A stretch of DNA of 64,000 bases from Pseudomonadota bacterium. GTDB lineage: Bacteria; Pseudomonadota; Alphaproteobacteria; G022571365. Shown one piece after another: positions 17,446 through 26,261 of this stretch (positions are counted from its first letter, which is position 1; every line of letters begins with the position of its first letter). A program made the translations under genes and the position numbers. The stretch lies in assembly GCA_022571365.1 (NCBI GenBank), contig JACZXZ010000001.1, positions 39,534 to 103,533 of the forward strand, given 5' to 3'. The notes below the pieces were generated by a model, which ran no database searches, had not been told where the DNA came from, and worked only from the letters and a program-made list of their open reading frames with translations.

Positions 17446-19272
17446 CTAGCGCGTTTGAAACAGCTTGGTTAGCGCGAGGATGATCATGACGGCGATGAAC
17501 AGAAGGCCGAGCCGGTAAAAGATAAGGCAGCCGAATGCGAATATCAGAAAAGCGATAAGGTGATTGAGGCGCGGCCATTTCATCGGCCAGAAATCCATGT
17601 CGTCCAGACGATCCAGGCATTCTTCTCTGGAAAGTTTCGTCAGATGGGAAATGTCCGCCCCCTCGCTTTCCAGGTAGGACCGCAGTTCGTTTCGGCTTTG
17701 CCGGGCGGCGAAGTTGAGAACGTAGACGGGCCCGAACAAAACCATCAGGGCCAGAACAAAACCAAGGAAAATGGCCATCGCACTGGTGAAATTACCGGCG
17801 CCGCCGACTGTAAACAGGGTCGCCGCCAGCCGGGACAGGCCCGGCCAAGACACGCCTGCGGCGAAGAGGAAATCGAAGGCGGCTTTGATTTCGCCAAAAG
17901 AGAACTCGAGAATATCCGGTGCGTCGGTTCGCAAGTACAGATTTTGAATATGCATCATGTAGAAAATGAAAAATACGATCATGGATACGTAGGAAGAATT
18001 CTTGAAAAATAGCTGAAAGGCCTGAAATCCACGTCGAGTGTCGTTCGAATTCACGTCTGGAATCAGACGAACAACTTTGCTTTGTCTTGCATATCTATAG
18101 ATCATGTTCGAGAGCGCAAAGAGGAAGGCGTAGAAACTCAGAATTATCGCAAGGCTCATCCCCTGGGCCAGGTAGGCAGCCAGACTGAATAAGGCGTTCG
18201 CGGTGGGTGACACCTCTCTGCCGGGGGCGGTGAGCAACGCCGCGACTGACCAGTCCATTTCGTCGAAACCAGGTGGAAACGCGCCGTCCATAAGCGGGCC
18301 GCCGGTCATGAAGTACCATTCGGTCATGCACTGCGCGAATGAGATGAGAGACAACAGCAGCGCCCATTTGGCGCTGTTGTTCACGACGTTCCGCCAATCC
18401 CGAAAGATCGTCTCTTCGCTGACCGGCCGCCACTGCTGGCCAACCACCATATTGTGGCGGACGAGCTGGTGCAGCACGGTCTCCACGTTTTGAAAGGTGA
18501 CCAGCATCAAGAAGATGATGGCGGGAAACGCCGCGACATAGGTCACTGACCAATTGATCGCCCAGACAAAACCTATCTCCTTGCGGAAAGGGCTGCCGTC
18601 ATCGGCGGTCAGCTCAGCCGGATAGAATGCGACGCCAACCAGGAAGCTTGCCACGACAAGGAGGAAGCCAAGCAGGATCGCACCGAAAAAAACGAACTGG
18701 GGCGAAACCTCCTGAGCTCGCCAGACCAGCTTCGCGATCTTGCTGGCCGCCTTGGCAATGGGCCGCTCCGTGGCAATGCGGTCGGCTTCGGCGATTTCCT
18801 GCTGGAAGCGGTCTTCCGCCTGAGGCTGGGATTCCTTGGGCGGCGCGTCTCGCTCGACCTCAGCTTCAGCCTTCCCCGAGGGACGGCTTATGATCCTTTC
18901 GACCGTCGCCAGGAATCGCAGGAATTCGGGATGGTGCAGGTTCTCGTGCCAGTCGGCCAGGCGCGCCGCCTGTATCGGCCTGAAGGCGAGGGGAATTGGG
19001 ATGTCGTCGATGAGAACCGGGACGAGGATGTCCCGGTTTGCGGCTTCATTTGCTTCCGCCTTTATCCAGCGTGAGGTCACCGAGTACTTGGACCATACAA
19101 CGATGACGCAACTTGCGGCGTTCAATGCCGCCTCGATAACCTCGTCGTACGATTTGCCGGGGGGAATTTCCTTGTCCCACCAGACGGACCAACCGTTCTG
19201 TTCGAGGGCTTCCACGAGTACCTGCACCCGCGGCTGGTCCTGGCTGGCGTAGCTGATAAAGATGTCGCTCAT
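17446..19272 (-). CDS. TIR-domain polytopic membrane protein
   Basis: A 608-residue protein. Residues 1-125 form a TIR domain: DIFISYASQD at the start, WSVWWDKEIPPGKSYDEVI, then CVIVVWSKYSVTSRW. E44 and E47 lie in the helix where TIR NADases carry their catalytic Glu, but which, if either, acts cannot be decided. After a charged linker (about 126-190) come some eight to ten hydrophobic segments, for example around 193-217, 240-262, 310-330, 360-395, 430-450, 500-525 and 565-605. The gene is AT-richer than its neighbours, with codons unlike the flanking housekeeping genes, which suggests horizontal acquisition. TIR-membrane fusions are frequent in bacterial signalling and defence loci, but a function for this one is not known. 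Confidence 0.85.
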   Translation of the reverse strand: MSDIFISYASQDQPRVQVLVEALEQNGWSVWWDKEIPPGKSYDEVIEAALNAASCVIVVWSKYSVTSRWIKAEANEAANRDILVPVLIDDIPIPLAFRPIQAARLADWHENLHHPEFLRFLATVERIISRPSGKAEAEVERDAPPKESQPQAEDRFQQEIAEADRIATERPIAKAASKIAKLVWRAQEVSPQFVFFGAILLGFLLVVASFLVGVAFYPAELTADDGSPFRKEIGFVWAINWSVTYVAAFPAIIFLMLVTFQNVETVLHQLVRHNMVVGQQWRPVSEETIFRDWRNVVNNSAKWALLLSLISFAQCMTEWYFMTGGPLMDGAFPPGFDEMDWSVAALLTAPGREVSPTANALFSLAAYLAQGMSLAIILSFYAFLFALSNMIYRYARQSKVVRLIPDVNSNDTRRGFQAFQLFFKNSSYVSMIVFFIFYMMHIQNLYLRTDAPDILEFSFGEIKAAFDFLFAAGVSWPGLSRLAATLFTVGGAGNFTSAMAIFLGFVLALMVLFGPVYVLNFAARQSRNELRSYLESEGADISHLTKLSREECLDRLDDMDFWPMKWPRLNHLIAFLIFAFGCLIFYRLGLLFIAVMIILALTKLFQTR

Positions 19273-19405
19273 ATGCCTTCGTGGCCTGATCGACGAGCCG
19301 CGAGGCTTGGCGTGCCGGATTTGCGGCCGCCGCTCGAAAGCGCGGATCAGGGATAGTCAGACTTTCTCTTTACTCTGTCGAGGGTTTGATTCCCACGGGT
19401 TGATG

Positions 19406-19434
19406 ACCCCCATCGCCGCTTGCAGATCGAGCGC
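19406..19434 (-). pseudogene. 29-bp fragment identical to the cyclase gene
   Basis: These 29 bases are identical to 14761-14789 inside the cyclase gene, where they encode ALDLQAAMGV. Read on the minus strand the fragment still encodes ALDLQAAMGV, but the flanks differ and the frame closes shortly afterwards. It is a displaced piece of a cyclase-type gene immediately upstream of the TIR gene. Confidence 0.7.
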
Positions 19435-19506
19435 TCGAACGATCGGATCGCGCGGCCGCCGGAGCCCTCGTTTCACATGGCACTCACAGGGCAAAGGTCC
19501 GGGCCC

Positions 19507-20478
19507 TCACGCCACGCGGTCGGGCGGCTCCTTGCCTTCGAAGAAGGCCTTGACGTTTTCCAGAACGCGGAAGCCCATGGCCTCCCGCGTTTCCTTGGAG
19601 GCGCTCCCCAGGTGGGGCAGCAGGACCACGTTCTCTATCTCAATGAGATTCTTACTCGCCTCGGGCTCGTGCTCGTAGACGTCGAGCCCGGCGCCGGCGA
19701 TCACCCCCTCTTTCAGGGCGGCCGCGAGCGCGGCTTCGTCAACCACGTTGCCGCGGGAGGTGTTGATGAGAAACGCGGACGGCTTCATGAGTTTGAGGCG
19801 CTGGCTGTTGATGAGATGTCGCGTCTCGGCCGTGGCGGGGCAGTGGAGCGACACGAAGTCCGCTTCCCGCAAGACATCTTCGAGCGAATCCCGTGGCTCA
19901 CCGCCCACGGCCTTGGCCTCCTCATGGGAAGACAGATAGGGGTCGTAATAGATGATCTTCATGCCGAAACCGTGATGGGCGCGTTTGGCGATGGCCTTGG
20001 CAATCCGGCCCATGCCGATGATGCCAAGGGTCTTGCCGGAGATTTTGGCCCCCAGCATGTGGGTTGGCCGCCACCCGGTCCATTCGCCGTTGCGCAAGTG
20101 CCGTTCGCCTTCCCCGGTGCGGCGCGCCACCATGAGGAGAAGCGTCATGGCGATGTCGGCGGTGCACTCGGTCAGCACCTCGGGCGTGTTGGTCACCACA
20201 AGGCCGTGCCGCTTGGCGGCCTCGCAGTCGATGTTGTCGAAACCGACCCCGAAGTTGCCAAGGATTTTCACGCGCTTGGGCTCGACGCTCAAAATTTCCG
20301 CCGTGATCTTGTCGGTCACGGTGCAGAGAAGACCATCGGCCGACTGCAGGGCCTCCTGAAGTTCGACCGCGCTCATCGGGCGGTCCTCCGCGTTGAGCCG
20401 GGCGTCGAACAGCTCACCGAGCTGCTGTTCCACGGCCTCGGGCCATCTGCGGGTAACAAGGACTTTCGGCTTGGCCAT
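19507..20478 (-). CDS. D-2-hydroxyacid dehydrogenase, probably glyoxylate/hydroxypyruvate reductase
   Basis: This NAD(P)H-dependent enzyme probably reduces hydroxypyruvate to D-glycerate and/or glyoxylate to glycolate. The 323-residue product has the nucleotide-binding GIIGMGRIAKAIA and the catalytic trio of the family: Arg in NTSRGNVVDEAAL, Glu in AGLDVYEHEP and His in VVLLPHLGSAS. The ATG at 20478 gives the family N-terminus (MAKPKVLVTRRWP). It lies 10 bp after the serine-glyoxylate aminotransferase gene in the same operon, which supports a hydroxypyruvate-reducing role in a serine/glyoxylate route. Confidence 0.9.
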   Translation of the reverse strand: MAKPKVLVTRRWPEAVEQQLGELFDARLNAEDRPMSAVELQEALQSADGLLCTVTDKITAEILSVEPKRVKILGNFGVGFDNIDCEAAKRHGLVVTNTPEVLTECTADIAMTLLLMVARRTGEGERHLRNGEWTGWRPTHMLGAKISGKTLGIIGMGRIAKAIAKRAHHGFGMKIIYYDPYLSSHEEAKAVGGEPRDSLEDVLREADFVSLHCPATAETRHLINSQRLKLMKPSAFLINTSRGNVVDEAALAAALKEGVIAGAGLDVYEHEPEASKNLIEIENVVLLPHLGSASKETREAMGFRVLENVKAFFEGKEPPDRVA

Positions 20479-20488
20479 ATCTTCGCCG

Positions 20489-21673
20489 TTAAGCTGGATT
20501 CGCGCGCCAATACTCGCAGGCAGCGCCGACGCCGCTGCCCGGCTCGACGTCGACGCCGACATCGCGCATGGCCATCTCGACCCCGGCGATGGCGCTGCAG
20601 AGCATCAGCTCATTGAGGTCGCCCAGATGCCCGATGCGGAAAAGCTTGCCGGCGACCTCGGCCAGTCCCGCGCCGAGCGCCAGGTTGTACTTCTTGAAGG
20701 CGGTGGCGATCACCTCCGCGCCGTTGGTGCCTTCCGGCACCATGATTGCGGTTACGGTGTCCGATTCCCACTTCGACTCCTTGGCGCAGAGCTTGAGCCC
20801 CCAGCCCTTCTTCGCCGCCTGGCGAACACCCTCGGCCAGCCGGTAGTGGCGCTTGAAGACGTTCTCGAGGCCCTCCTCGAAGAGGATGTTGAGCGCTTCG
20901 CGCAGGCCGCGAAGCAGCGGCATCGAAGGGGTGTAGGGGAAGAAGCCGTCCTTGTTGGTTTTGAGCATGTCTTCGAAGGAAAAGTAGACGCGCTTCAACC
21001 CCGCTGTCTTATGCGCCTCAAGCGCCTTCGGGCCGGCGCAGACGATACCGAGGCCGCAGGGCAGCATAAGGCCCTTCTGGGAGCCGCAGATCGCTACGTC
21101 CACGCCCCATTCGTCCATACGGAAGTCGACGCTGGCGATGGAGCTGATGCCGTCGATGTAGTAAAGCGCTGGATGGTTGGCGTCATCGATGGCCTTGCGC
21201 ACGGCGGCGATGTCGCTGGTCACCCCCGTCGTGGTTTCGTTGTGCACGACCATCACGCCCTTGATCTCGTGGCCGCTGTCGGCCGCGAGGATCTCGCCGA
21301 TCTTGTCCGGCGGGGCACCCTCACCCCACTCGCACTCGATCACCCGGACGTCGAGACCCAGGCGCTCCATCATGTCGATCCACAGATGGCTGAATATGCC
21401 GAAGCGGCAGGTGAGGACCTTGTCGCCGGGCGAAAGGGTATTGGAGAGCGCCGCTTCCCAGGCGCCGGTGCCCGACGACGGGTAGATGAAGACGATCCCT
21501 TCCTTGGTCCTGAGGACCTTCTTCATATCCTCGTATAGGGGAAGGGTGAAGTCGGGAATCTCGAGATTGCGCTGATCCTCCTGCTGGATGCGCATGGCGT
21601 TCAGGATACGGTCCGGGATGTTGGTCGGACCGGGAATGAAGAGAGAATGATAACCAGTGTGCGCGCGCGCCAT
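20489..21673 (-). CDS. sgaA: Serine-glyoxylate aminotransferase
   Basis: A PLP enzyme converting serine plus glyoxylate to hydroxypyruvate plus glycine. The 394-residue class V aminotransferase has IPGPTNIPDRILNAM at the N-terminus, YPSSGTGAWEAAL, VHNETTTGV, and the PLP-binding Lys in CGSQKGLMLP. A strong ribosome site (AGGGGGGA) precedes the ATG. The downstream reductase would use its product, so the pair can run the central part of a serine-cycle or photorespiration-like glyoxylate pathway. glyA, encoded about 19 kb away, links the same metabolites. Confidence 0.94.
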   Translation of the reverse strand: MARAHTGYHSLFIPGPTNIPDRILNAMRIQQEDQRNLEIPDFTLPLYEDMKKVLRTKEGIVFIYPSSGTGAWEAALSNTLSPGDKVLTCRFGIFSHLWIDMMERLGLDVRVIECEWGEGAPPDKIGEILAADSGHEIKGVMVVHNETTTGVTSDIAAVRKAIDDANHPALYYIDGISSIASVDFRMDEWGVDVAICGSQKGLMLPCGLGIVCAGPKALEAHKTAGLKRVYFSFEDMLKTNKDGFFPYTPSMPLLRGLREALNILFEEGLENVFKRHYRLAEGVRQAAKKGWGLKLCAKESKWESDTVTAIMVPEGTNGAEVIATAFKKYNLALGAGLAEVAGKLFRIGHLGDLNELMLCSAIAGVEMAMRDVGVDVEPGSGVGAACEYWRANPA

Positions 21674-21747
21674 TAATCCCCCCTTTTTAAAATCCGATGA
21701 GACTTGCCTGATCTGAGCCCCTGATTGGGCTGGGCACGAAGCGCAGG

Positions 21748-21776
21748 AGGATAGTGTTTCCGTCCCTGGGTATCAA
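21748..21776 (-). promoter_or_regulatory. Sigma-70-type promoter candidate for sgaA operon
   Basis: On the minus strand TTGATA (21771-21776) and TATCCT (21748-21753) are separated by exactly 17 bp, about 75 bp upstream of the sgaA ATG. Spacing and hexamers fit a housekeeping promoter. Confidence 0.45.
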
Positions 21777-22034
21777 CTTCCCCTTATGGGTTTCGTTTTA
21801 TGCGATCCCTCCGCCGGACTCAGAGCCTGGTTGCCGCGGGTTTGGGGGGAGGGTTTCCTGCGCGCCGCTCGCCTTACTTTTCGCCGCCGATAAGGGTGAT
21901 GTAACGGCCGCCCCGCCCGCTTCCCCTAGGGCCGCGAACGTCGGCGGATAAGGATGTTCCCGGTGGGCCGGGCACGATCGCGAAGATCGAGCGGTCTAGC
22001 TCGGCGGGATCGTAGCCCGCTGACCATGCCCCTC

Positions 22035-22079
22035 ATAGGTCGGGAGCTGTGCCGCGATAGGTCGGGAGCTTGTTCCGCG
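22035..22079. repeat. 22/23-bp tandem duplication
   Basis: ataggtcgggagctgtgccgcg is followed directly by ataggtcgggagcttgttccgcg. Only a few bases differ. No role is evident. Confidence 0.7.
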
Positions 22080-22186
22080 TTGGCCATCCGAAAACCCGTT
22101 CTGGGCCATCGCTGTCGGCTCCAAGATGTCGTCTGGAGCCTATTTCAAAAGTCGGACATGGTCGCCCGGGCGCCACGGCGGCGGGC

Positions 22187-23416
22187 CTAGCCCGCGCTGT
22201 CCACGGCGGTGCTGCTCAACAGCCGAGTCTCGAAGCCGATCGCCGTCAGTCCGGCGAGGATCTCCTGGACGTGGTCGGCATTTCGGGTCTCGACCACCAC
22301 GTCCAGCTCGGCCAGCTTGACGGGAAGGTCGTAGAACAGCCGCTGGTGATAGACCTCGATGATATTGGCGCCGGTATCGCCGATGAGTTGGGCGACCTTG
22401 GCGAGCACGCCGGGCTGGTCGTTGATCGTGACCCTGAATCGCACGATCCGGCCCTCGCGCACCAAGCCGCGCATCAGGATCGAGCCCAGGAGCCGGGCGT
22501 CGATATTGCCGCCCGAGACGACAAGGCCCACGCGCCGGCCGGTGAATCGCTCGCGATGGCTCTGGAGCGCGGCGAGTGGTGCGGCGCCGGCGCCTTCGGC
22601 GACGATTTTCTCCGCCTCGAGCATCGTCTGAACGGCCCGCTCAAGAGCGTCTTCACCGACCAGCAGCACGTCGTCGACCAGTTTCTCCACGATCGGCCGG
22701 GTCAATTCGCCGGGCCGTTTGGCGGCAATGCCCTCGGCAATGGTCTGGCCGCCCGAGGTCGTTGGGATGTGGTGAATCGCCTGATACATGGAGGGGTAGA
22801 GCGCTGCTTCGACGCCGATGATCGAGATCCCCGGCTTGAGCGCTTTAGCCGCGATGGCGTTGCCGGAGATCAGACCGCCGCCGCCGATCGGAATGATGAG
22901 CACATCGAGGTCGGGCACCTCGGCCAACATTTCCAATGCGACGGTGCCCTGGCCGGCGATGATGCGCTCGTCGTCATACGGGTGGACGAAAGTTCGGCCC
23001 TCCTCGGCCGCGATCCCAACTGCGTGATCGGTCGCCTCGGCCAGGCCTTCGCCGTGCATGATTATCTGTGCGCCCAGGAGCCGGGTTTGCTCGATCTTGG
23101 TGAAGGGCGTCCCCTCCGGCATGACGATGGTCGCCGGGACGTCGAGCCGGCGCGCGTGATAGGCGACGCCCTGGGCGTGATTGCCGGCCGAAGCGGCGAC
23201 CACGCCGGCCGTGCGTTCCCGATCGCTCAGGCTCAACATCTTGACCAGGGCGCCCCGGTCCTTGAAGGAACCGGTGTATTGCAGGTTCTCGAGCTTCAGC
23301 CAGACCTGGGCCTCCGTGAGCTCGCCGAGCCGGCGGGCCAGGATGGTCGGTGTCTTGACGACGGCCCCGTGGATGGTCTCGGCGGCGGCGCGGATATCGT
23401 CGACGGTTACGGTCAT
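22187..23416 (-). CDS. ilvA: Threonine ammonia-lyase (threonine dehydratase) with C-terminal ACT domain
   Basis: This PLP enzyme deaminates threonine to 2-oxobutanoate, feeding isoleucine synthesis or threonine catabolism. The 409-residue product has the PLP lysine in YTGSFKDRGA, the AGNHAQGVA motif, the glycine-rich loop IPIGGGGLISG and a SGGNID motif. An ACT-like domain occupies about 335-405 (VTINDQPGVLAKVAQLI). It is the shorter one-ACT form, often annotated ilvA or tdcB. The start region shows a small duplication: TGCCATGACCG occurs twice, 17 bp apart, on the coding strand, and the downstream copy is the real start. Confidence 0.92.
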   Translation of the reverse strand: MTVTVDDIRAAAETIHGAVVKTPTILARRLGELTEAQVWLKLENLQYTGSFKDRGALVKMLSLSDRERTAGVVAASAGNHAQGVAYHARRLDVPATIVMPEGTPFTKIEQTRLLGAQIIMHGEGLAEATDHAVGIAAEEGRTFVHPYDDERIIAGQGTVALEMLAEVPDLDVLIIPIGGGGLISGNAIAAKALKPGISIIGVEAALYPSMYQAIHHIPTTSGGQTIAEGIAAKRPGELTRPIVEKLVDDVLLVGEDALERAVQTMLEAEKIVAEGAGAAPLAALQSHRERFTGRRVGLVVSGGNIDARLLGSILMRGLVREGRIVRFRVTINDQPGVLAKVAQLIGDTGANIIEVYHQRLFYDLPVKLAELDVVVETRNADHVQEILAGLTAIGFETRLLSSTAVDSAG

Positions 23417-23549
23417 GGCACGCCCGCGGTCATGGCATATGACAGTTCTTCAGCAACCTGCCGGGGTGATGCTACGATTTTGGGTACGGGCCGACAACCG
23501 GGTTGCGGATGTGGCGGCCGCCTCGCCGGTCGAGGCCCTTTCATCCCGT

Positions 23550-25979
23550 TCACCGCGGCACCAGCTCGAGCACGCCGAGGGCGCCGTCGCGGATATCCTG
23601 GCGCCGGCCGGCGAGGCGGACATATTCGAGGTCGCGCCAGCGTTCGATGAAGTCGCGGTAGTGGGCCGACAGCGGGTTGCCCGACTGGCCGGACGCCACC
23701 ATGAACAGGGACTCGCTCAGATTCGCGAGATTGTAAATCCCGCGGTAGCCGGGCCCGTGGATCTGAGCGAAGGGCTCTTGGTCGTCGTGGATATGGCTTT
23801 CCCCTTTGTTGATGGTGAAGCTGCCGCCGTCCGCCGCCACGCGAGGACTGAGAAGGTTGCCGAGGAGGGGAATGCGATCGAACAGCCGATGGCGGAATCT
23901 GGCGTAGTGAGCCTCGCCCCAGCGCCAGGCTCGCATATCGCCGGCATAGGCATCGGTGAGCGAATCAAGGGCCTCCTCCAGGGCGGCGGCGATCCGGTCC
24001 TCGCAGCCTTCGGTCGCCGGCGTGGTCACGTCGTCGCACCACTCGGGGGCGCGGGTCAGCATTCCCTTGAGCACGAGGGGCCTGAGGCTCCAATAGTCAT
24101 CGAACATATCCTTCAATTCATCGGCATAGATCAGGCGGTTCAGCGCCCTGAGCCAAGCCGAGAAAATGAGCGGCTCGGGCCGGTTGCGATCCATCCGGCC
24201 GTCCCAGCCGCGGAGCAGGGCGTGCGCGGCCCGCGCGCGCGGGCTACGGGGTTCGACGTCAAGGAGCAACGGCAGCAGATCCCGCGCCATGGGCGAGACG
24301 ACGTCGCCCTGGATGGAGGCGGTGGTTGCCAGGGTCTGCGGGCCGGTCTGGTCGAGTAATTCGTGGATGCGGCGGACCCTGTAGGGGTTGCCCCATTCCA
24401 TCGAGATGAAATAGGGGTAGCTGTCGCCGACCAGCTTGTTGTTGGCGTTGACGAGGCGGCCGGAGGCGGGGTTGAGGCTGTGCGGCAGCCGCTCGAAGGG
24501 GATGAAGCCGATCCAGTCATGATCGCCGGTCCAGCCCGGCGCCGGAGTGTAGCCGGTGCCGCTTTTGCGCAGGGGCACGCGGGCCGCGGCGTAGAACCCG
24601 ATATTGCCCTGGATGTCGGCGTAGACGATGTTCTGCTGGGGCGCGTGGAAGCGGCTGAGCGCGGCGACGAAGTCATCCCATCCCCGGGCGTGATTGAGGC
24701 GATAGAGCGCCTCCGCGGTCCGGTCGTCGCCGCGGAGATAGGGCGCCGCCAGGGCCAGGACGCGCCCGTCGCCGGGAAAATCGTCATCGACGTTCAGCAG
24801 ATCGGAGATGATCGGGCCGTGACGGCTCTCGCGCACCGTCAGCACCACGTCGTCGTTGCCCCTGACCCGGATGATCTCTTCGCGCGTGATCAAAGGCTCG
24901 GCTCCCTCGGGCGTGAGATAGCGGCCGGGATCGTCGGGGTCGAGGCGCTCGATGAAGAGATCCTCGGTATCGGCGTAGGTGGTGGTGAAACCCCAGGCGA
25001 TATATTGATTGTGGCCCAGAAGGATGAAGGGGACGCCGGGAACGGTGGCGCCGGCGATATCCAAACCGGGCGCGTGGACGCGGGCGAGATACCATATGAT
25101 CGGCGCGCTTAGCTCCATATGCGGGTCGTTCGCCAGGATCGGCTTGCCGGTGCCTGTGTGGCGGCCGTCGATCACCCACTGGTTGGAGGCGCCGCCGAAT
25201 CCTTCCGCGAGCCGGGCCTGTGGGCGGTCCGGATGCGGGCGCCGCACCGGCTCGATGCTGGACGCGCGGGGCGAGCCCGTCGGCGAGAGCCCAGCGGAGG
25301 CGTTGCGCCGCGCTGAACGCCCCGCCAGGGTCACCGGGGCATCGTCCGGATAGGGCGGCCATAGCGCGGCGATCTGCTCCGCACTCAGCCGCTTGGCGAG
25401 CCGCGCGCGCAACAGCTCGCTCCGCCAGTTGGTGGAAAGCCGCACCGCCATGAGCTTGCCCCAGAGCAGGGAATCAGCGGGATTCCACGGCTCGGGACGA
25501 TAGCCCAGGAGATAGAACTCCGGCGGCCAGGCGCCCGAGTGGCTGTCGAGGTAGGCATTGACCCCCGCGGCATAGGCGCGGATTGCTCCCTGCACCTCCG
25601 GGGCCAGGCGGGCGAAATCCCGTTCGACAAGCCGGTAGAGTCCCAGGGTCCGCATGTACCGATCGAGCCTGAGCGCGGGCTCGCCGAGTATCTCGGCCAG
25701 GCGCCCGGCGCCGAGGCGGCGCTGCATGTCCATCTGCCACAGCCGGTCCTGGGCGTGGACGAAGCCCAGCGCGAAATAGGCGTCCTCAAGGGTCTCGGCG
25801 AAGATGTGGGGCACGGCATTGGCGTCGCGGATGACCTCCACGGCTGCCCCAAGGCCCGTGAGCCGGACCTGGCCGCTGAAATCCGGGAGCGAGGTCCGAA
25901 GCCAGAGATACGCGCCGCCCACACCGAGCAGCACGAACACAAGGGCCAGCGCGAGACCGCGCCGCAGCCGCCGCATCAC
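23550..25979 (-). CDS. Penicillin acylase family amidohydrolase (periplasmic Ntn hydrolase)
   Basis: An 809-residue precursor with an N-terminal membrane or signal segment (about 8-28). The family is made as a precursor and cleaved into alpha and beta chains, and the new N-terminal Ser of the beta chain is the nucleophile. Here that is S265 in GFGGASNQWVIDG. Other family marks are VPHIFAETLEDAYFALGFVHAQDRLWQMD and LLGHNQYIAWGFTTTYADTEDLF. Members hydrolyse beta-lactams, acyl-homoserine lactones or other amides, and the substrate cannot be inferred here. It appears to be monocistronic. Confidence 0.92.
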   Translation of the reverse strand: MMRRLRRGLALALVFVLLGVGGAYLWLRTSLPDFSGQVRLTGLGAAVEVIRDANAVPHIFAETLEDAYFALGFVHAQDRLWQMDMQRRLGAGRLAEILGEPALRLDRYMRTLGLYRLVERDFARLAPEVQGAIRAYAAGVNAYLDSHSGAWPPEFYLLGYRPEPWNPADSLLWGKLMAVRLSTNWRSELLRARLAKRLSAEQIAALWPPYPDDAPVTLAGRSARRNASAGLSPTGSPRASSIEPVRRPHPDRPQARLAEGFGGASNQWVIDGRHTGTGKPILANDPHMELSAPIIWYLARVHAPGLDIAGATVPGVPFILLGHNQYIAWGFTTTYADTEDLFIERLDPDDPGRYLTPEGAEPLITREEIIRVRGNDDVVLTVRESRHGPIISDLLNVDDDFPGDGRVLALAAPYLRGDDRTAEALYRLNHARGWDDFVAALSRFHAPQQNIVYADIQGNIGFYAAARVPLRKSGTGYTPAPGWTGDHDWIGFIPFERLPHSLNPASGRLVNANNKLVGDSYPYFISMEWGNPYRVRRIHELLDQTGPQTLATTASIQGDVVSPMARDLLPLLLDVEPRSPRARAAHALLRGWDGRMDRNRPEPLIFSAWLRALNRLIYADELKDMFDDYWSLRPLVLKGMLTRAPEWCDDVTTPATEGCEDRIAAALEEALDSLTDAYAGDMRAWRWGEAHYARFRHRLFDRIPLLGNLLSPRVAADGGSFTINKGESHIHDDQEPFAQIHGPGYRGIYNLANLSESLFMVASGQSGNPLSAHYRDFIERWRDLEYVRLAGRRQDIRDGALGVLELVPR

Positions 25980-26114
25980 CGCCCCCTTCGACCTAAGTCA
26001 CGGTGACGGTGGCTTCTTCTTTTCGGCGAAATGATCGCGCGTGGCCCCCGCCGCTTCTTTGTCCTGGATTCCTCGGCGGCGATGATGCCATCCGGCGGTT
26101 GGGCGATCAAGCCA

Positions 26115-26148
26115 GGCGCCGTCGCGGATGTCCAGGCGCCGTCCGGCG
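26115..26148 (-). pseudogene. Possible fragment of an acylase gene 3' end
   Basis: This stretch matches 23580-23613, the last codons of the acylase gene, at 31 of 34 positions, and on the minus strand both encode RR-DIRDGA. It lies upstream of the acylase start. It may be a remnant of a paralogue or a copied gene end. GC-rich composition makes chance similarity possible. Confidence 0.35.
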
Positions 26149-26261
26149 GGACCAAGGCCCCGCTTTGCCGGTGGACAGATCGTTCGGCTCTCCGCTAGAG
26201 TCTCGCCCGCGCCGCGGCCGGACCGCGGGCTTGTGGTCCACCGAAAAGGGTAGGGGAGGCG

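Larger units (their letters stand above)
21674..22186. other. 513-bp intergenic region between sgaA and ilvA
   Basis: Both flanking genes are on the minus strand. It holds the sgaA promoter candidate and a 22/23-bp tandem repeat, listed separately. The ORFs in it have no coding-like composition or recognisable product. Confidence 0.5.

Noticed and set aside
19380-19400. GGGTTTGATTCCC, resembling a tRNA T-arm upstream of the TIR gene
   Set aside because: No matching acceptor, D or anticodon arm could be found around it, and the loop lacks the conserved C.
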